From positions 620,001-684,000 of the forward strand of contig NZ_BAABJW010000001.1 in NCBI RefSeq assembly GCF_039543505.1: 64,000 bases of DNA, given 5' to 3'. Below are positions 8,534 to 17,760 of the stretch, piece after piece. Numbering within the stretch: position 1 is the stretch's first letter; each line of letters starts with the position of its first letter. The stretch is from Litoribaculum gwangyangense. Lineage in GTDB: Bacteria > Bacteroidota > Bacteroidia > Flavobacteriales > Flavobacteriaceae. The translations under genes were made by a program, and so were the position numbers. Under the pieces are notes generated by a model, which was given only the letters and a program-made list of their open reading frames with translations, made no database searches and was not told the origin of the DNA.

Positions 8534-9679
8534 ATGGAAACCAAGAAATTACAGCGCATAGCCTTAAGTACATACTTTTTTTTGTCTGGTTTGTGTTTTT
8601 CATCTTGGGCATCCAGAATACCTACTATTAAAGATATTTTCAATTTAAATGATGCTCAATTAGGCTCGCTTTTAATAGTGATGCCTGTAAGCGCTTTGTT
8701 GGGTACTATTGCTTCGGGGTGGTTGGTTTCCAAGTTTGATAGCAGAGATCCTTTGGTTGTTTCTTTCATTTTTTTCGCACTATCATTAATTGGAGTTTCA
8801 CATGTGAAAACCACTTTGTTGCTTATTATTTTATTAAGTGCTTTTTCAATTTTTATGCGTATCCTAAACATTGCCATGAATGCACAGTCAATCTCACTTC
8901 AAAAGCAATTTCAAAAGAAAATTGTGGGTTCTTTTCACGCACTATGGAGTTTAGGGGGTGTAATTGGGCTTTTATTTTCTACAGCAATAGTAAAAGCAAA
9001 CATTTCTATTCAAATTCATTTAACAATAATTGGTATAACAACCATCTTAGGCTCATTGACAGCATATAAATTTTTACTAACTAATGATAAATCTAAAACA
9101 GGAAATAAGTTAATTTTTGGTAAACCAGACACGTTTATTCTTATTTTAGGCTTACTCATTTTTTGTGCGGCTATTTGTGAAGGTGGAATTTATGATTGGA
9201 GTGGGATTTATTTCAAGGAAGTCGTGAAAGAAGACATATTTACCTATGGGTATTTGTTATTTATGATATGCATGACTACATCTAGATTTTTTATCGACAG
9301 TCTGTTGGACAGATTAGGAATGCCTAGCATATATATTTTGAGTGGAATATTAATTTCTTTCGGAATTTTGTTGGCTATTTTATTTCCGAATTTTTGGAGC
9401 GCAATCATTGGCTTTTGCCTGGTAGGAATAGGCGTTTCCCCAATTTTCCCAATGACATATATTTTGGCTGGAAGGTCTAAAAAATATTCACCTGGGATGG
9501 CCATTTCTATTGTAGGGACTTACTCCATTGTAGGCATGTTTATTGGGCCTCCTTTAATTGGCTTCCTTTCTCACTCTTTTGGTTTGCAAAAAGCCTTTTT
9601 CATATTTGTTTTTTGTGGATTAATGTTTATACCAATCTCCCAACTATTTTTCAAAAAAGAGAAAAACAGTATGAATTAA
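8534..9679 (+). CDS. MFS transporter (YbjJ/sugar-permease-like)
   Basis: 381 residues with about twelve hydrophobic segments, the usual layout of a major facilitator superfamily inner-membrane transporter. The N-terminal FFLSGLCFSSWASRIPTIKDIFNLNDAQLGSLL pattern resembles the YbjJ / fucose-permease-like branch of Bacteroidota, and the loop after helix 2 (GWLVSKFDSRDPL) occupies the place of the classical MFS motif A. The substrate cannot be predicted. It is preceded by a terminator and converges with holB. Confidence 0.85.
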   Translation: METKKLQRIALSTYFFLSGLCFSSWASRIPTIKDIFNLNDAQLGSLLIVMPVSALLGTIASGWLVSKFDSRDPLVVSFIFFALSLIGVSHVKTTLLLIILLSAFSIFMRILNIAMNAQSISLQKQFQKKIVGSFHALWSLGGVIGLLFSTAIVKANISIQIHLTIIGITTILGSLTAYKFLLTNDKSKTGNKLIFGKPDTFILILGLLIFCAAICEGGIYDWSGIYFKEVVKEDIFTYGYLLFMICMTTSRFFIDSLLDRLGMPSIYILSGILISFGILLAILFPNFWSAIIGFCLVGIGVSPIFPMTYILAGRSKKYSPGMAISIVGTYSIVGMFIGPPLIGFLSHSFGLQKAFFIFVFCGLMFIPISQLFFKKEKNSMN

Positions 9680-9722
9680 ATATTTACCGAAAGTTTAATT
9701 CATAAAACATTGTTTTTCAATT

Positions 9723-9760
9723 AATTAAGAAATAAATAGCTGCGCTATTGAAGCTTAATT
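9723..9760. terminator. Hairpin between convergent MFS gene and holB
   Basis: An inner stem AATAGC/GCTATT around TGC (9735-9749) is framed by an outer pair AATTAAG (9723-9729) and CTTAATT (9754-9760). It sits in the 116-base gap between two converging genes, where a bidirectional terminator is expected, but there is no convincing T run, so the assignment is tentative. Confidence 0.35.
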
Positions 9761-9795
9761 GATGATTCTTAAACAGGTTTTTGAAGAACCTTTCA

Positions 9796-10950
9796 CTAAG
9801 TAGGGTTTTTATGTAAAAGTCTAGTAAGTTTGATGGATAAATCGGTTAAAATAATCTTCGAATTTCCATTTCGTTCTATGTGGTAAATAGCGTTTTGAAG
9901 CTCGTCGCTTATTTCTAAAATATTGTTTCCATGAACAAAAGGCGCAAATTTTTCCAGCTTAAAAGTCTCTGCTTTGGGTTCAAAAAACACCAAATCATTA
10001 GCTTTATAATTTAACAGCAATGCTTGACGAAAAAAGTCTAGACAGAAGTTTAAAAATTGTTTTTGTGTTTCGCGACCAGTTTTAGATATATCTTCGCTCC
10101 ATGAAATTAAATCATGAATAGCGGCCTTGTTACCCTTAGCTTTGAAAGCACTTCTTATCCAGAAAACAAACCAAGTTTCAAATTGAATCTCTTCAGAATC
10201 TTGATAAACCAAATCACAAGCTTTATTATAATTCCCATTAGATTGGTGCGCAATTTTTGTAGCTACCGAAAGCTCTAAATTATAATGTTTTATTAAAGCC
10301 TCCTTTATAACATCTTCAGCTAGCGGTGGAAAATGTAATACTTGACATCGTGATCGAATGGTATTGATAATGAGTTCTTCCTCTTCAGCAATTAAAATAA
10401 ATACAGTTTTGTTTGGTGGCTCTTCAATGAGCTTTAAAAGTTTGTTGGCACAGGCGGTATTCATTTTTTCTGCCATCCAAATCAGCATCACTTTATAACC
10501 ACCTTCATATGACTTTAAGGAGAGTGATTTCACGATTTCATAAGCCTCCTCAACCCCAATTTGTCCTTGCTTATTATCAACCCCAAGTAGTTTATACCAA
10601 TCAAAAAGATTCCCATAAGGCTGTTGTTCCAACAATTGTCGCCATTCCTCCAAATAAAAACTGGAAACGGGTTTGCTTTTAACTTTATCGCTAGTGGTTA
10701 CAGGAAAAGCAAAATGTAAATCAGGATGTGAAAAGTTTTTGAATTTTAGGTTACAAGCGTCATTGCCATTATTGTTTTCACCACCAGAATTGGAACATAA
10801 AATATATTGTGCATATGCCAAAGCCATGGGTAAAGTTCCAGAACCTTCATTACCTACAAATAATTGGGCATGCGGTATTCTACCATTATCAACACTTTTA
10901 GTTAAATGGTTCTTAATGTGATTTTGACCTAATATATCTTCAAAAAGCAT
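9796..10950 (-). CDS. holB: DNA polymerase III delta-prime subunit (clamp-loader component)
   Basis: A 384-residue AAA+-like subunit of the clamp loader that places the sliding clamp on primed DNA. The start MLFEDILGQNHIKNHL matches the DnaX/HolB N-terminus. The P-loop position reads GNEGSGTL (33-40) and lacks the catalytic lysine, in line with delta-prime being a non-ATP-hydrolysing stator. The SRC motif is present in NTIRSRCQVLHFPPL. A DnaX-type zinc-binding cysteine pattern is not clear. A -7-like box, TAGGTTTG on the minus strand at 10955-10962, is so close to the ATG that the mRNA might be nearly leaderless. Confidence 0.93.
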   Translation of the reverse strand: MLFEDILGQNHIKNHLTKSVDNGRIPHAQLFVGNEGSGTLPMALAYAQYILCSNSGGENNNGNDACNLKFKNFSHPDLHFAFPVTTSDKVKSKPVSSFYLEEWRQLLEQQPYGNLFDWYKLLGVDNKQGQIGVEEAYEIVKSLSLKSYEGGYKVMLIWMAEKMNTACANKLLKLIEEPPNKTVFILIAEEEELIINTIRSRCQVLHFPPLAEDVIKEALIKHYNLELSVATKIAHQSNGNYNKACDLVYQDSEEIQFETWFVFWIRSAFKAKGNKAAIHDLISWSEDISKTGRETQKQFLNFCLDFFRQALLLNYKANDLVFFEPKAETFKLEKFAPFVHGNNILEISDELQNAIYHIERNGNSKIILTDLSIKLTRLLHKNPT

Positions 10951-11137
10951 AGGGCAAACCTACATAATTTTTTTGGTTTTGTTAAAGGCATGAATCATCT
11001 TCAATAGAAATTTGTAGGTTACCTTTGTCCCATTGCATAAAATTAAAAATATTAAAGGAAATATAGTTTTTTTATAATTCTTTAATGACTAAATCGTTTT
11101 CGCTTAAAAACACGTTTTAAATAGCTTTTTAATTAGT

Positions 11138-11145
11138 TACATTTG
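11138..11145 (+). promoter_or_regulatory. Putative -7 box for pgk
   Basis: TACATTTG, a perfect match to TAnnTTTG, lies 25 bases before the pgk start codon. A second match, TACCTTTG, is at 11020-11027, so two promoters may serve pgk. The 220-base divergent gap to holB contains nothing else that I can recognise. Confidence 0.5.
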
Positions 11146-11170
11146 TGTTAATAAAAGAAAAACAACAACA

Positions 11171-12358
11171 ATGAAGACTCTAAATGATTTTAATTTCGAA
11201 AATAAAAAAGCACTAATTCGTGTAGATTTTAATGTGCCTTTAAATGAAAAGTTTGAAGTAACAGATTCAACTAGAATTGTATCTGCAAAACCAACCATCA
11301 TAAAAATTTTAGAAGATGGAGGAAGCTGTATTTTAATGTCCCATTTAGGTCGACCAAAAGGTGTGCAAGATGAGTTTTCGTTGAGACACATTGTGGGCCC
11401 TGTTGAGGATATTTTAGGTGTTGAAGTTATTTTTGTGGATGAATGCGTTGGAGAGAAAGCAGAAATGGCTGCTGCAAACTTGCAACCCGGACAAATTTTA
11501 TTATTAGAAAACCTGCGTTTTCATAAAGAAGAAGAAGCTGGAGATGAAGGGTTTGCAAAACAACTTTCAAGATTAGGGGATATTTATGTAAACGATGCAT
11601 TTGGCACGGCACACAGAGCGCATGCATCAACAACTATTGTAGCTCACTTTTTTGAAGGTAAAAAATGCTTTGGATATTTATTGGCTCAAGAGATTGAGAG
11701 TATTGATAAGGTCATGAAAACAGGCGAAAAGCCAGTTTTAGCTATTCTAGGGGGTGCAAAAGTATCATCGAAAATCACCATTATTGAAAACATTTTAGAT
11801 AAGGTAGACCATTTAATCATAGGTGGTGGCATGGCATTTACGTTTGTAAAAGCCCAAGGCGGAAAAATAGGAAATTCTATTTGCGAAGATGATAAAATGC
11901 CGTTGGCTTTGGATATTTTAAAACAAGCTAAAGAAAAAGGTGTTCAAGTTCATATTCCTGTGGATACGATTGCGGCTGATGCGTTTAGTAATGATGCCAA
12001 TAAGCAAGTGGTCGATATTAACAATATTCCTGACGGTTGGGAAGGGGTTGATGCTGGCCCAAAATCAATAAAATTATTTCACGATATAGTAATGCAATCT
12101 AAAACCATCCTTTGGAATGGTCCTTTGGGCGTTTTTGAAATGGAAAGTTTTGCTAACGGTACCATTGAGTTAGGAAATTCTATTGCTGAAGCCACAAGAA
12201 ATGGGGCATTTTCATTAGTTGGTGGCGGCGACTCTGTAGCTGCAGTAAAACAATTTGGTTTTGAAGACAAAGTAAGTTATGTAAGTACTGGTGGAGGCGC
12301 TATGCTTGAGAGTTTAGAAGGGAAAACGTTACCTGGTATTGCGGCTATTTTAGAATAA
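11171..12358 (+). CDS. pgk: Phosphoglycerate kinase
   Basis: Glycolytic enzyme that transfers phosphate from 1,3-bisphosphoglycerate to ADP in the cytoplasm. The signature RVDFNVP is at residues 17-23, the substrate-binding SHLGRPKG at 57-64, and the nucleotide-binding C-terminal GGGDSVAAVKQFG near the end. At 395 residues it is full length with both domains. It is monocistronic-looking with its own promoter-like boxes, and the following lytic transglycosylase begins 78 bases later. Confidence 0.98.
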   Translation: MKTLNDFNFENKKALIRVDFNVPLNEKFEVTDSTRIVSAKPTIIKILEDGGSCILMSHLGRPKGVQDEFSLRHIVGPVEDILGVEVIFVDECVGEKAEMAAANLQPGQILLLENLRFHKEEEAGDEGFAKQLSRLGDIYVNDAFGTAHRAHASTTIVAHFFEGKKCFGYLLAQEIESIDKVMKTGEKPVLAILGGAKVSSKITIIENILDKVDHLIIGGGMAFTFVKAQGGKIGNSICEDDKMPLALDILKQAKEKGVQVHIPVDTIAADAFSNDANKQVVDINNIPDGWEGVDAGPKSIKLFHDIVMQSKTILWNGPLGVFEMESFANGTIELGNSIAEATRNGAFSLVGGGDSVAAVKQFGFEDKVSYVSTGGGAMLESLEGKTLPGIAAILE

Positions 12359-12436
12359 AGTAAATTAAGTTTTCAAATTAGCCGAAAAAATACGATTTTA
12401 GCCATAACATCGTTCAATAACAAATGAATAGATTTT

Positions 12437-13963
12437 ATGGCTTTTCGATTTCTTATTATAATATCATTTTTAAGTTTTGGGATTAGTTTTTCCCAAAGTC
12501 AAGATTCTATAATTGACGGAAAACCTTTAGTAAAGAAGATCATTGAAGTCAAAACAGACAGTTCTTCCATAAAGAATTTAAATGATCATGAACTATCTTC
12601 CCAATTTGATGACAAATGGTTTGAAGAACTATATAGCAACACCCTTTTTGACACGATTTATAAAAGTGTAACAGAGTTAAATTTTGAAGATGTTGATTAC
12701 CCAGAATTATCTACAGACACCCTTAAAGCGAGATTAAAGCAACTTGACGCCAAAACGCCTTTTAATGTAGCATATAACCCATCTTTGGAAAATGTTATTA
12801 AATCGTACTTAAAGAATAGAAGAAATTCCCTTCAAAACCTCATGACATTAAGTGCATTTTATTTTCCTATGTTTGAACGTGAGTTAGACAATCAAAATAT
12901 TCCTCTGGAAATAAAGTATTTAGCCATAGTAGAGTCAGCGTTAAAACCTAGGGCCAAATCTAGAGTAGGCGCTACAGGGTTGTGGCAGTTTATGTTTGCC
13001 ACAGGCAAAATGTACGGGCTAGATGTAAGCAGTTATGTTGATGAGCGAAGCGATCCTATAAAATCTACTGTTGCAGCATCAAAATATTTAGCAAAACTGT
13101 ATGAGATTTTTGGAGATTGGGATTTGGCCTTGGCAGCATATAATTCCGGCCCCGGTAATGTAACAAAAGCCATTCGTCGTTCAGGGGGTTACCAGAATTA
13201 TTGGAATATTAGGCATAATTTGCCTAGGGAAACCGCAGGATATTTACCGGCATTTTTAGCCACTATGTATATTTTTGAGTATGCAGAAGAACACGGATTT
13301 AAAAAAATAAAACCAGAAATAGCACATTTTGAAACGGATACGATTAGAGTAAAACAAATGATTACACTCGATCAAGTTTCAGAAATAACAGGAACATCCA
13401 TTGAGGAGCTACAATTTTTAAATCCTTCATATAAATTAGATATCATTCCACATATTAAAGGTGAAAATTATGCCTTGAGACTGCCAAAAATTGCTATTGG
13501 GACTTTTGTAAATAACGAGGAAAAAATTTATGCTTACGCTAAAGAAGAGTTCGATAAACGAGAAAAACCGCTTCCACAATTTTTTAATGCTAATGATAAA
13601 ATTACCTACCGAGTAAAATCAGGAGATTATTTGGGTAAAATATCTAGAATTTATGGTGTCCGCGTAAGCGATATAAAAAGATGGAACGGATTGCGAAGTA
13701 ATGATTTAAAAATAGGGCAACGATTAACTATTTACCCCAAAAACCCACAAGTTGCTTTCACACCACAATCTAAAACAGTTAAAACCAACCAACCAAAGCC
13801 CATCACGGGCGATGTAATTACGTATGTAGTAGAAAATGGAGATTCGCTTTGGAGCATTTCTCAAAAATTTCCTGGAGTTTCTGTTCAAAATATTAAAGAT
13901 TGGAACGGTATTAGTGGTAGTAAATTAAAACCGGGAATGAAACTTAAAATATCTAAAGGATAA
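12437..13963 (+). CDS. Membrane-bound lytic murein transglycosylase D-like protein with two LysM domains
   Basis: Cleaves the glycan strands of peptidoglycan to 1,6-anhydro ends. A Sec signal peptide covers about residues 1-20 (ends near SFSQSQ). The SLT domain lies at about 140-290 with the catalytic-Glu segment YLAIVESALKPRAKS, the conserved GLWQFM and ALAAYNSGPGNV motifs. Two LysM repeats, ITYRVKSGDYLGKISRIYG and ITYVVENGDSLWSISQKF, occupy the C-terminus and bind peptidoglycan. Its layout matches MltD of Bacteroidota. It is followed 24 bases later by the DUF4837 lipoprotein gene, probably in one operon. Confidence 0.93.
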   Translation: MAFRFLIIISFLSFGISFSQSQDSIIDGKPLVKKIIEVKTDSSSIKNLNDHELSSQFDDKWFEELYSNTLFDTIYKSVTELNFEDVDYPELSTDTLKARLKQLDAKTPFNVAYNPSLENVIKSYLKNRRNSLQNLMTLSAFYFPMFERELDNQNIPLEIKYLAIVESALKPRAKSRVGATGLWQFMFATGKMYGLDVSSYVDERSDPIKSTVAASKYLAKLYEIFGDWDLALAAYNSGPGNVTKAIRRSGGYQNYWNIRHNLPRETAGYLPAFLATMYIFEYAEEHGFKKIKPEIAHFETDTIRVKQMITLDQVSEITGTSIEELQFLNPSYKLDIIPHIKGENYALRLPKIAIGTFVNNEEKIYAYAKEEFDKREKPLPQFFNANDKITYRVKSGDYLGKISRIYGVRVSDIKRWNGLRSNDLKIGQRLTIYPKNPQVAFTPQSKTVKTNQPKPITGDVITYVVENGDSLWSISQKFPGVSVQNIKDWNGISGSKLKPGMKLKISKG

Positions 13964-13987
13964 ATTCCAGAAAACCAAAAACAAATC

Positions 13988-14968
13988 ATGAAACATATTA
14001 TTCTTTCATTTTTATCATTAATGCTCTTAATGTCTTGCGGAGACAAAAAAAAATCAAGTGAAGAACGCTACATAGCAGATGCTTCTGGTGCTATTAATAA
14101 TGTATCGGTTGTATTGGAAAACGATTTGTGGGACGGCAGTATTGGAGATGCTATTAGGGCTATATTAACTAAACCAATATATGGGCTACCTCAAGACGAA
14201 CCCACTTTCACTATTAGCCAAATACCGCCATCAGTTTTTTCAGGCTTTGTTACTAAAAATAGAACGGTTTTAAAATTAGAAACGAACAAGGATGCAGATA
14301 TCAAAATTTTAGAAGATGTGTATGCAAAACCTCAAAAAGTGATTGTAATTTCCGGTAGGACTAAAGCTGATATTATAAATATTATAAATGAAAACGAATC
14401 AAAAATAGTTGAAACCTTTAGAAACCAAGAACTTTCGGAAAGACTCCGTCAAATGTCTAAATCACCTCACCCATTTACATCTATTAAAGAAAAATTGGGT
14501 TTAACTATTCAGTTTGACGCTAGTTATAGAATTGCAAAAGAGACAGATGATTTTTTCTGGATTAGAAAAGACATTACAACAGGAACTAATAATTTATTGA
14601 TTTATGAATTACCCAGTAATGCCATTTTAAGAAGTGATACGTTAGTAAATCAAATCATTAAAATTAGAGATTCCATTGGGAAGCAATATATTGAAGGGCC
14701 TGTTGAGGGTTCTTATTTGGTAACTGAAAACGCCTATACACCATTTCATAACGAAACTATTATTGACAATAAACCGGCTTTGGAAACAAAAGGTATTTGG
14801 GATGTTAAAAATGCGTTTATGGGCGGGCCATTTGTTAATTATGCTATCGAAGATAAGACCAACAAACGTTGGGTTGTTATTGAAGGCTTTGCATTTGCGC
14901 CTTCTGTGGAAAAGAGAAATTATATGTTAGAGCTAGAAGCCATTATCAAATCGGTTAAAATAGAATAA
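13988..14968 (+). CDS. DUF4837 family lipoprotein
   Basis: 326 residues with a lipoprotein signal peptide ending in LLMSC (Cys about residue 17). The body, with the segment ENDLWDGSIGDAIRAILTKPIYGLPQDEPTF near the N-terminus, matches the DUF4837 family restricted to Bacteroidota. Function is unknown. It directly follows the lytic transglycosylase gene and ends at a strong bidirectional terminator, so a role at the cell envelope is likely but not shown. Confidence 0.85.
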   Translation: MKHIILSFLSLMLLMSCGDKKKSSEERYIADASGAINNVSVVLENDLWDGSIGDAIRAILTKPIYGLPQDEPTFTISQIPPSVFSGFVTKNRTVLKLETNKDADIKILEDVYAKPQKVIVISGRTKADIINIINENESKIVETFRNQELSERLRQMSKSPHPFTSIKEKLGLTIQFDASYRIAKETDDFFWIRKDITTGTNNLLIYELPSNAILRSDTLVNQIIKIRDSIGKQYIEGPVEGSYLVTENAYTPFHNETIIDNKPALETKGIWDVKNAFMGGPFVNYAIEDKTNKRWVVIEGFAFAPSVEKRNYMLELEAIIKSVKIE

Positions 14969-14980
14969 AATCAAAATGAT

Positions 14981-15021
14981 AAAACAAAAAAGGCTAACAA
15001 TTTGTTAGCCTTTTTTGTTTT
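14981..15021. terminator. Strong bidirectional intrinsic terminator
   Basis: An 18-base perfect stem, bases 14981-14998 pairing with 15004-15021, has a core GGCTAAC/GTTAGCC flanked by an A tract on the left and a T tract on the right. It therefore gives a terminator on both strands and separates the converging DUF4837 and tatA genes. Confidence 0.93.
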
Positions 15022-15033
15022 GATAAACTAAGT

Positions 15034-15216
15034 TTATTCTTTTTTATCATCTTTTTTATCGTCCTCTTTACTGGCATCCTTAAATTCTTTAATACCACTA
15101 CCAAGTCCGCGCATCAATTCAGGAATTTTTTTACCCCCAAAAAGCAACAATACAACCACAACAATTAATGCTATTTGCCAAGGCCCGATTGCTAAGGGTA
15201 ACATATATAAGCTCAT
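15034..15216 (-). CDS. tatA: Sec-independent protein translocase TatA/E
   Basis: Small pore-forming subunit of the twin-arginine system that exports folded proteins. It has one N-terminal membrane helix (WQIALIVVVVLLLFGG), the hallmark FGGKKIPELMRGLGSGIKEFK amphipathic helix, and a charged Lys/Asp-rich tail. I use the ATG at 15216 (60 residues, starting MSLYMLPLAIGP). A longer frame begins at 15237, but that ATG overlaps a perfect -7 promoter box, so the extra seven residues would be upstream of the expected transcript start. tatC is not in the window. Confidence 0.9.
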   Translation of the reverse strand: MSLYMLPLAIGPWQIALIVVVVLLLFGGKKIPELMRGLGSGIKEFKDASKEDDKKDDKKE

Positions 15217-15234
15217 AATATTAGTTTTATGAAA

Positions 15235-15242
15235 CAAAGTTA
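15235..15242 (-). promoter_or_regulatory. -7 box that decides the tatA start
   Basis: On the minus strand the bases read TAACTTTG, matching TAnnTTTG. It overlaps the distal ATG at 15235-15237, which favours the internal ATG at 15216 as the true tatA start. Confidence 0.5.
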
Positions 15243-15343
15243 ATAATTAAAGTTAAATAAAATCGTTTTATGCATAACTTTAGCATAAACAGAATTATAA
15301 AACAAGGCTCCAATTAAAAGAATAGATTGTAATAAATTCTATT

Positions 15344-15351
15344 TATTTTTG
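15344..15351 (+). promoter_or_regulatory. Putative -7 box for the M23 peptidase operon
   Basis: TATTTTTG matches the -7 consensus and is 7 bases before the ATG at 15359, so the leader would be very short. The TTG upstream (15327-15329) is only 14 bases away, closer than the usual 17-23. Confidence 0.4.
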
Positions 15352-15358
15352 TTTCACA

Positions 15359-16231
15359 ATGAAAGACAAAAAAAAGAAACCTAAAAAAATAAAAAGGAAG
15401 TTACTCGATAAGTACCGTTTGTTAATACTAAATGAGAATACTTTTGAAGAACGGTTATCATTTAAGCTAACCAGATTAAATGTTTTTGTACTATGCTCAC
15501 TTATTGCGGTTTTTTTAATATCATTAACGTACTTGTTAATCGCATTTACACCACTTAGAGAATATATTCCGGGGTATTCATCAACAGCCCTAAAAAAACA
15601 AGCAACAGAATTGAATTATAAAACAGATTCTTTGCAACAAGTTATCTCTATGAATGAGTTGTACTATGCTTCCATTAAAAAAGTTCTGAAAGGGGATGTA
15701 AGTGCTTCAGATTTTAACAAAGACTCCATTATTGAAGCAGTAAAATTAGAGGCTAGTGAAGTGAATTTAAATCCCAATGCCGAAGATTCTTTGCTTCGTG
15801 AAAAGGTTGATAAAGAAGATAAATACAATCTTTTTGAATCAGCAACATCCGCAACTAATTTCGTGTTATTCCCACCAGTTAATGGTACTATTACTGAAGA
15901 TTATAATGCTCAAGAAAAACATTATGCCGTGGATATTGCTGTTGCTAAAGACACCCCGGTTAAAGCAACTGCCGATGGTATTGTTATTTTTTCTGAATGG
16001 ACTGTAAGCACGGGTTATGTGATTATTATTGAACACAGTTATGGCTTAATTTCAATTTACAAACACAATGCATCTTTAACTAAAGAGCAAGGAGATTTGG
16101 TTAAAGCTGGCGAGGTTATAGCAACCGCTGGCAATACAGGAGAATTGACTACTGGACCCCATTTACATTTCGAGCTTTGGAACGATGGCTACCCAATTAA
16201 CCCCACAAACTTTATAGATTTTAATAAATGA
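15359..16231 (+). CDS. M23 family (LytM-type) peptidoglycan metallopeptidase
   Basis: 290 residues. A basic N-terminal tail precedes one membrane helix (about 45-66), then a linker coiled coil and a C-terminal LytM domain. The zinc site is intact: H188-x3-D192 in HYAVD and H268-x-H270 in GPHLHFEL. This predicts an active, inner-membrane-anchored endopeptidase facing the periplasm, cutting peptide cross-links of peptidoglycan. The stop overlaps the start of the GH3 gene (ATGA), so the two are translationally coupled. Confidence 0.93.
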   Translation: MKDKKKKPKKIKRKLLDKYRLLILNENTFEERLSFKLTRLNVFVLCSLIAVFLISLTYLLIAFTPLREYIPGYSSTALKKQATELNYKTDSLQQVISMNELYYASIKKVLKGDVSASDFNKDSIIEAVKLEASEVNLNPNAEDSLLREKVDKEDKYNLFESATSATNFVLFPPVNGTITEDYNAQEKHYAVDIAVAKDTPVKATADGIVIFSEWTVSTGYVIIIEHSYGLISIYKHNASLTKEQGDLVKAGEVIATAGNTGELTTGPHLHFELWNDGYPINPTNFIDFNK

Positions 16232-17721
16232 TGTCGCTCAAATCTGCTTTAGCAAAACCTTTTGCAAAACATATCTATAAAAAAATTCAAAAGTGGTCAC
16301 GCAACCCTGTTGAAATCCAAGAAAAAGTTTTTCAGGAACTCATTTCACAAGCAACAAGTACAGAATTTGGAAAAGACCACGATTTTGTGAGTATAAACAA
16401 CTATAAAGATTTTATAAAGCGAGTTCCTATTCGAGATTATGAAGCTTTAAAAACTTATGTTGAAAAGGTTGTTGCCGGTGAAGAAAACATATTGTGGAAA
16501 GGCAAACCCATCTATTTTGCAAAAACATCAGGAACCACATCGGGTTCAAAATATATTCCAATCACAAAGGAAAGTATGCCCAGCCATGTTGAAGCTGCTA
16601 GAAACGCTATTTTAATGTATATTCATGAAACAGGCAACACTAGGTTCGTTGATGGGAAAATGATTTTCTTACAAGGAAGCCCTATTCTTAAGCAGCAAAA
16701 TGGAATTCAATTAGGTAGGCTTTCAGGAATTGTGGCGCATTATGTGCCAAAATACCTTCAAAAAAATCGATTGCCCTCATGGGAAACCAATTGCATTGAT
16801 GATTGGGAAACAAAAGTAGATGCTATTGTTGAAGAAACTTTGCCAGAAAACATGACCATTATTTCTGGCATTCCCTCATGGGTACAAATGTATTTTGAAA
16901 AAATTCAACAGAAAACAGGTAAAAAAGTAGGTGAGGTATTTAAAAATTTTAACCTTTTTATTTTTGGAGGCGTTAATTATGAACCCTATCGCGCAAAATT
17001 TGAGAATTTAATAGGAAGAAAAGTAGATAGTATTGAATTATATCCGGCCAGTGAAGGTTTTTTTGCTTTTCAAGACAAGCAAAACGAAAAAGGAATGCTA
17101 CTTCAATTAAACTCTGGTATTTTTTATGAGTTTATTAGAGCAGAAGATTTTTTTGATGAAAACCCCAAGCGAATGACCATTAAAGATGTTGAAATTGGTG
17201 TCAATTATGTGATGATAATTTCAACCAATGCAGGTTTGTGGGCCTACAATATAGGAGACACCGTACAGTTTACTTCAACGAAACCCTATAGAGTTATAGT
17301 TTCGGGCAGAATTAAACATTTTATTTCGGCCTTTGGAGAACATGTTATTGGTAAGGAAGTAGAGCAAGCGATGCAAGAAGCCACAAAAGACACAAATATT
17401 AGGGTTACAGAATTTACAGTGGCTCCTCAAATTAATCCAAAAGAAGGTTTACCTTTTCACGAATGGTTTATTGAATTCGAAAACGAACCTGAAAACCTTT
17501 CCACTTTAGCAAAAAAGATAGACGAATCCCTTCAAAAACAAAACTCATATTATTTTGATTTAATTCAAGGAAAAGTGTTGCAGCCTCTTAAAATAACCAA
17601 AGTAAAAAAAGGCGGTTTTCAAGAATATATGAAGTCTATCGGTAAATTAGGAGGACAAAATAAATTACCAAGGCTATCAAACGACAGGAAAATTGTTGAG
17701 GGTTTTCCAGAGCCAAATTAA
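16228..17721 (+). CDS. GH3 family (auxin-responsive promoter family) acyl-adenylating protein
   Basis: 497 residues resembling plant GH3 acyl-acid-amido synthetases, members of the adenylate-forming superfamily that activate a carboxylate with ATP and join it to an amino acid. The ATP-binding loop is FAKTSGTTSGSKYIP (about residues 94-108), followed later by YPASEGFFAF and the VSGRIKHFISAFGEHV hinge segment. Bacterial GH3 proteins are common in Bacteroidota but their substrates are not established. Two adjacent ATGs (16228 and 16231) are possible starts; both overlap the M23 stop. Adenylation is inferred from motifs; the acid and acceptor are unknown. Confidence 0.9.
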   Translation: MMSLKSALAKPFAKHIYKKIQKWSRNPVEIQEKVFQELISQATSTEFGKDHDFVSINNYKDFIKRVPIRDYEALKTYVEKVVAGEENILWKGKPIYFAKTSGTTSGSKYIPITKESMPSHVEAARNAILMYIHETGNTRFVDGKMIFLQGSPILKQQNGIQLGRLSGIVAHYVPKYLQKNRLPSWETNCIDDWETKVDAIVEETLPENMTIISGIPSWVQMYFEKIQQKTGKKVGEVFKNFNLFIFGGVNYEPYRAKFENLIGRKVDSIELYPASEGFFAFQDKQNEKGMLLQLNSGIFYEFIRAEDFFDENPKRMTIKDVEIGVNYVMIISTNAGLWAYNIGDTVQFTSTKPYRVIVSGRIKHFISAFGEHVIGKEVEQAMQEATKDTNIRVTEFTVAPQINPKEGLPFHEWFIEFENEPENLSTLAKKIDESLQKQNSYYFDLIQGKVLQPLKITKVKKGGFQEYMKSIGKLGGQNKLPRLSNDRKIVEGFPEPN

Positions 17722-17733
17722 GTTAAATAGTAC

Positions 17734-17741
17734 TATCTTTG
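17734..17741 (+). promoter_or_regulatory. Putative -7 box for the DUF6909-like gene
   Basis: TATCTTTG, 19 bases before the ATG at 17761, fits the Bacteroidota -7 consensus; it follows the GH3 stop directly. No clear TTG at the expected distance. Confidence 0.45.
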
Positions 17742-17760
17742 TACCCGACCAAATTAAACG

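Noticed and set aside
8796..8809. Palindrome TTTCACATGTGAAA resembling parS
   Set aside because: The centre is CATG, not CG, so the half-sites are out of spacing, and it lies inside the MFS coding region.
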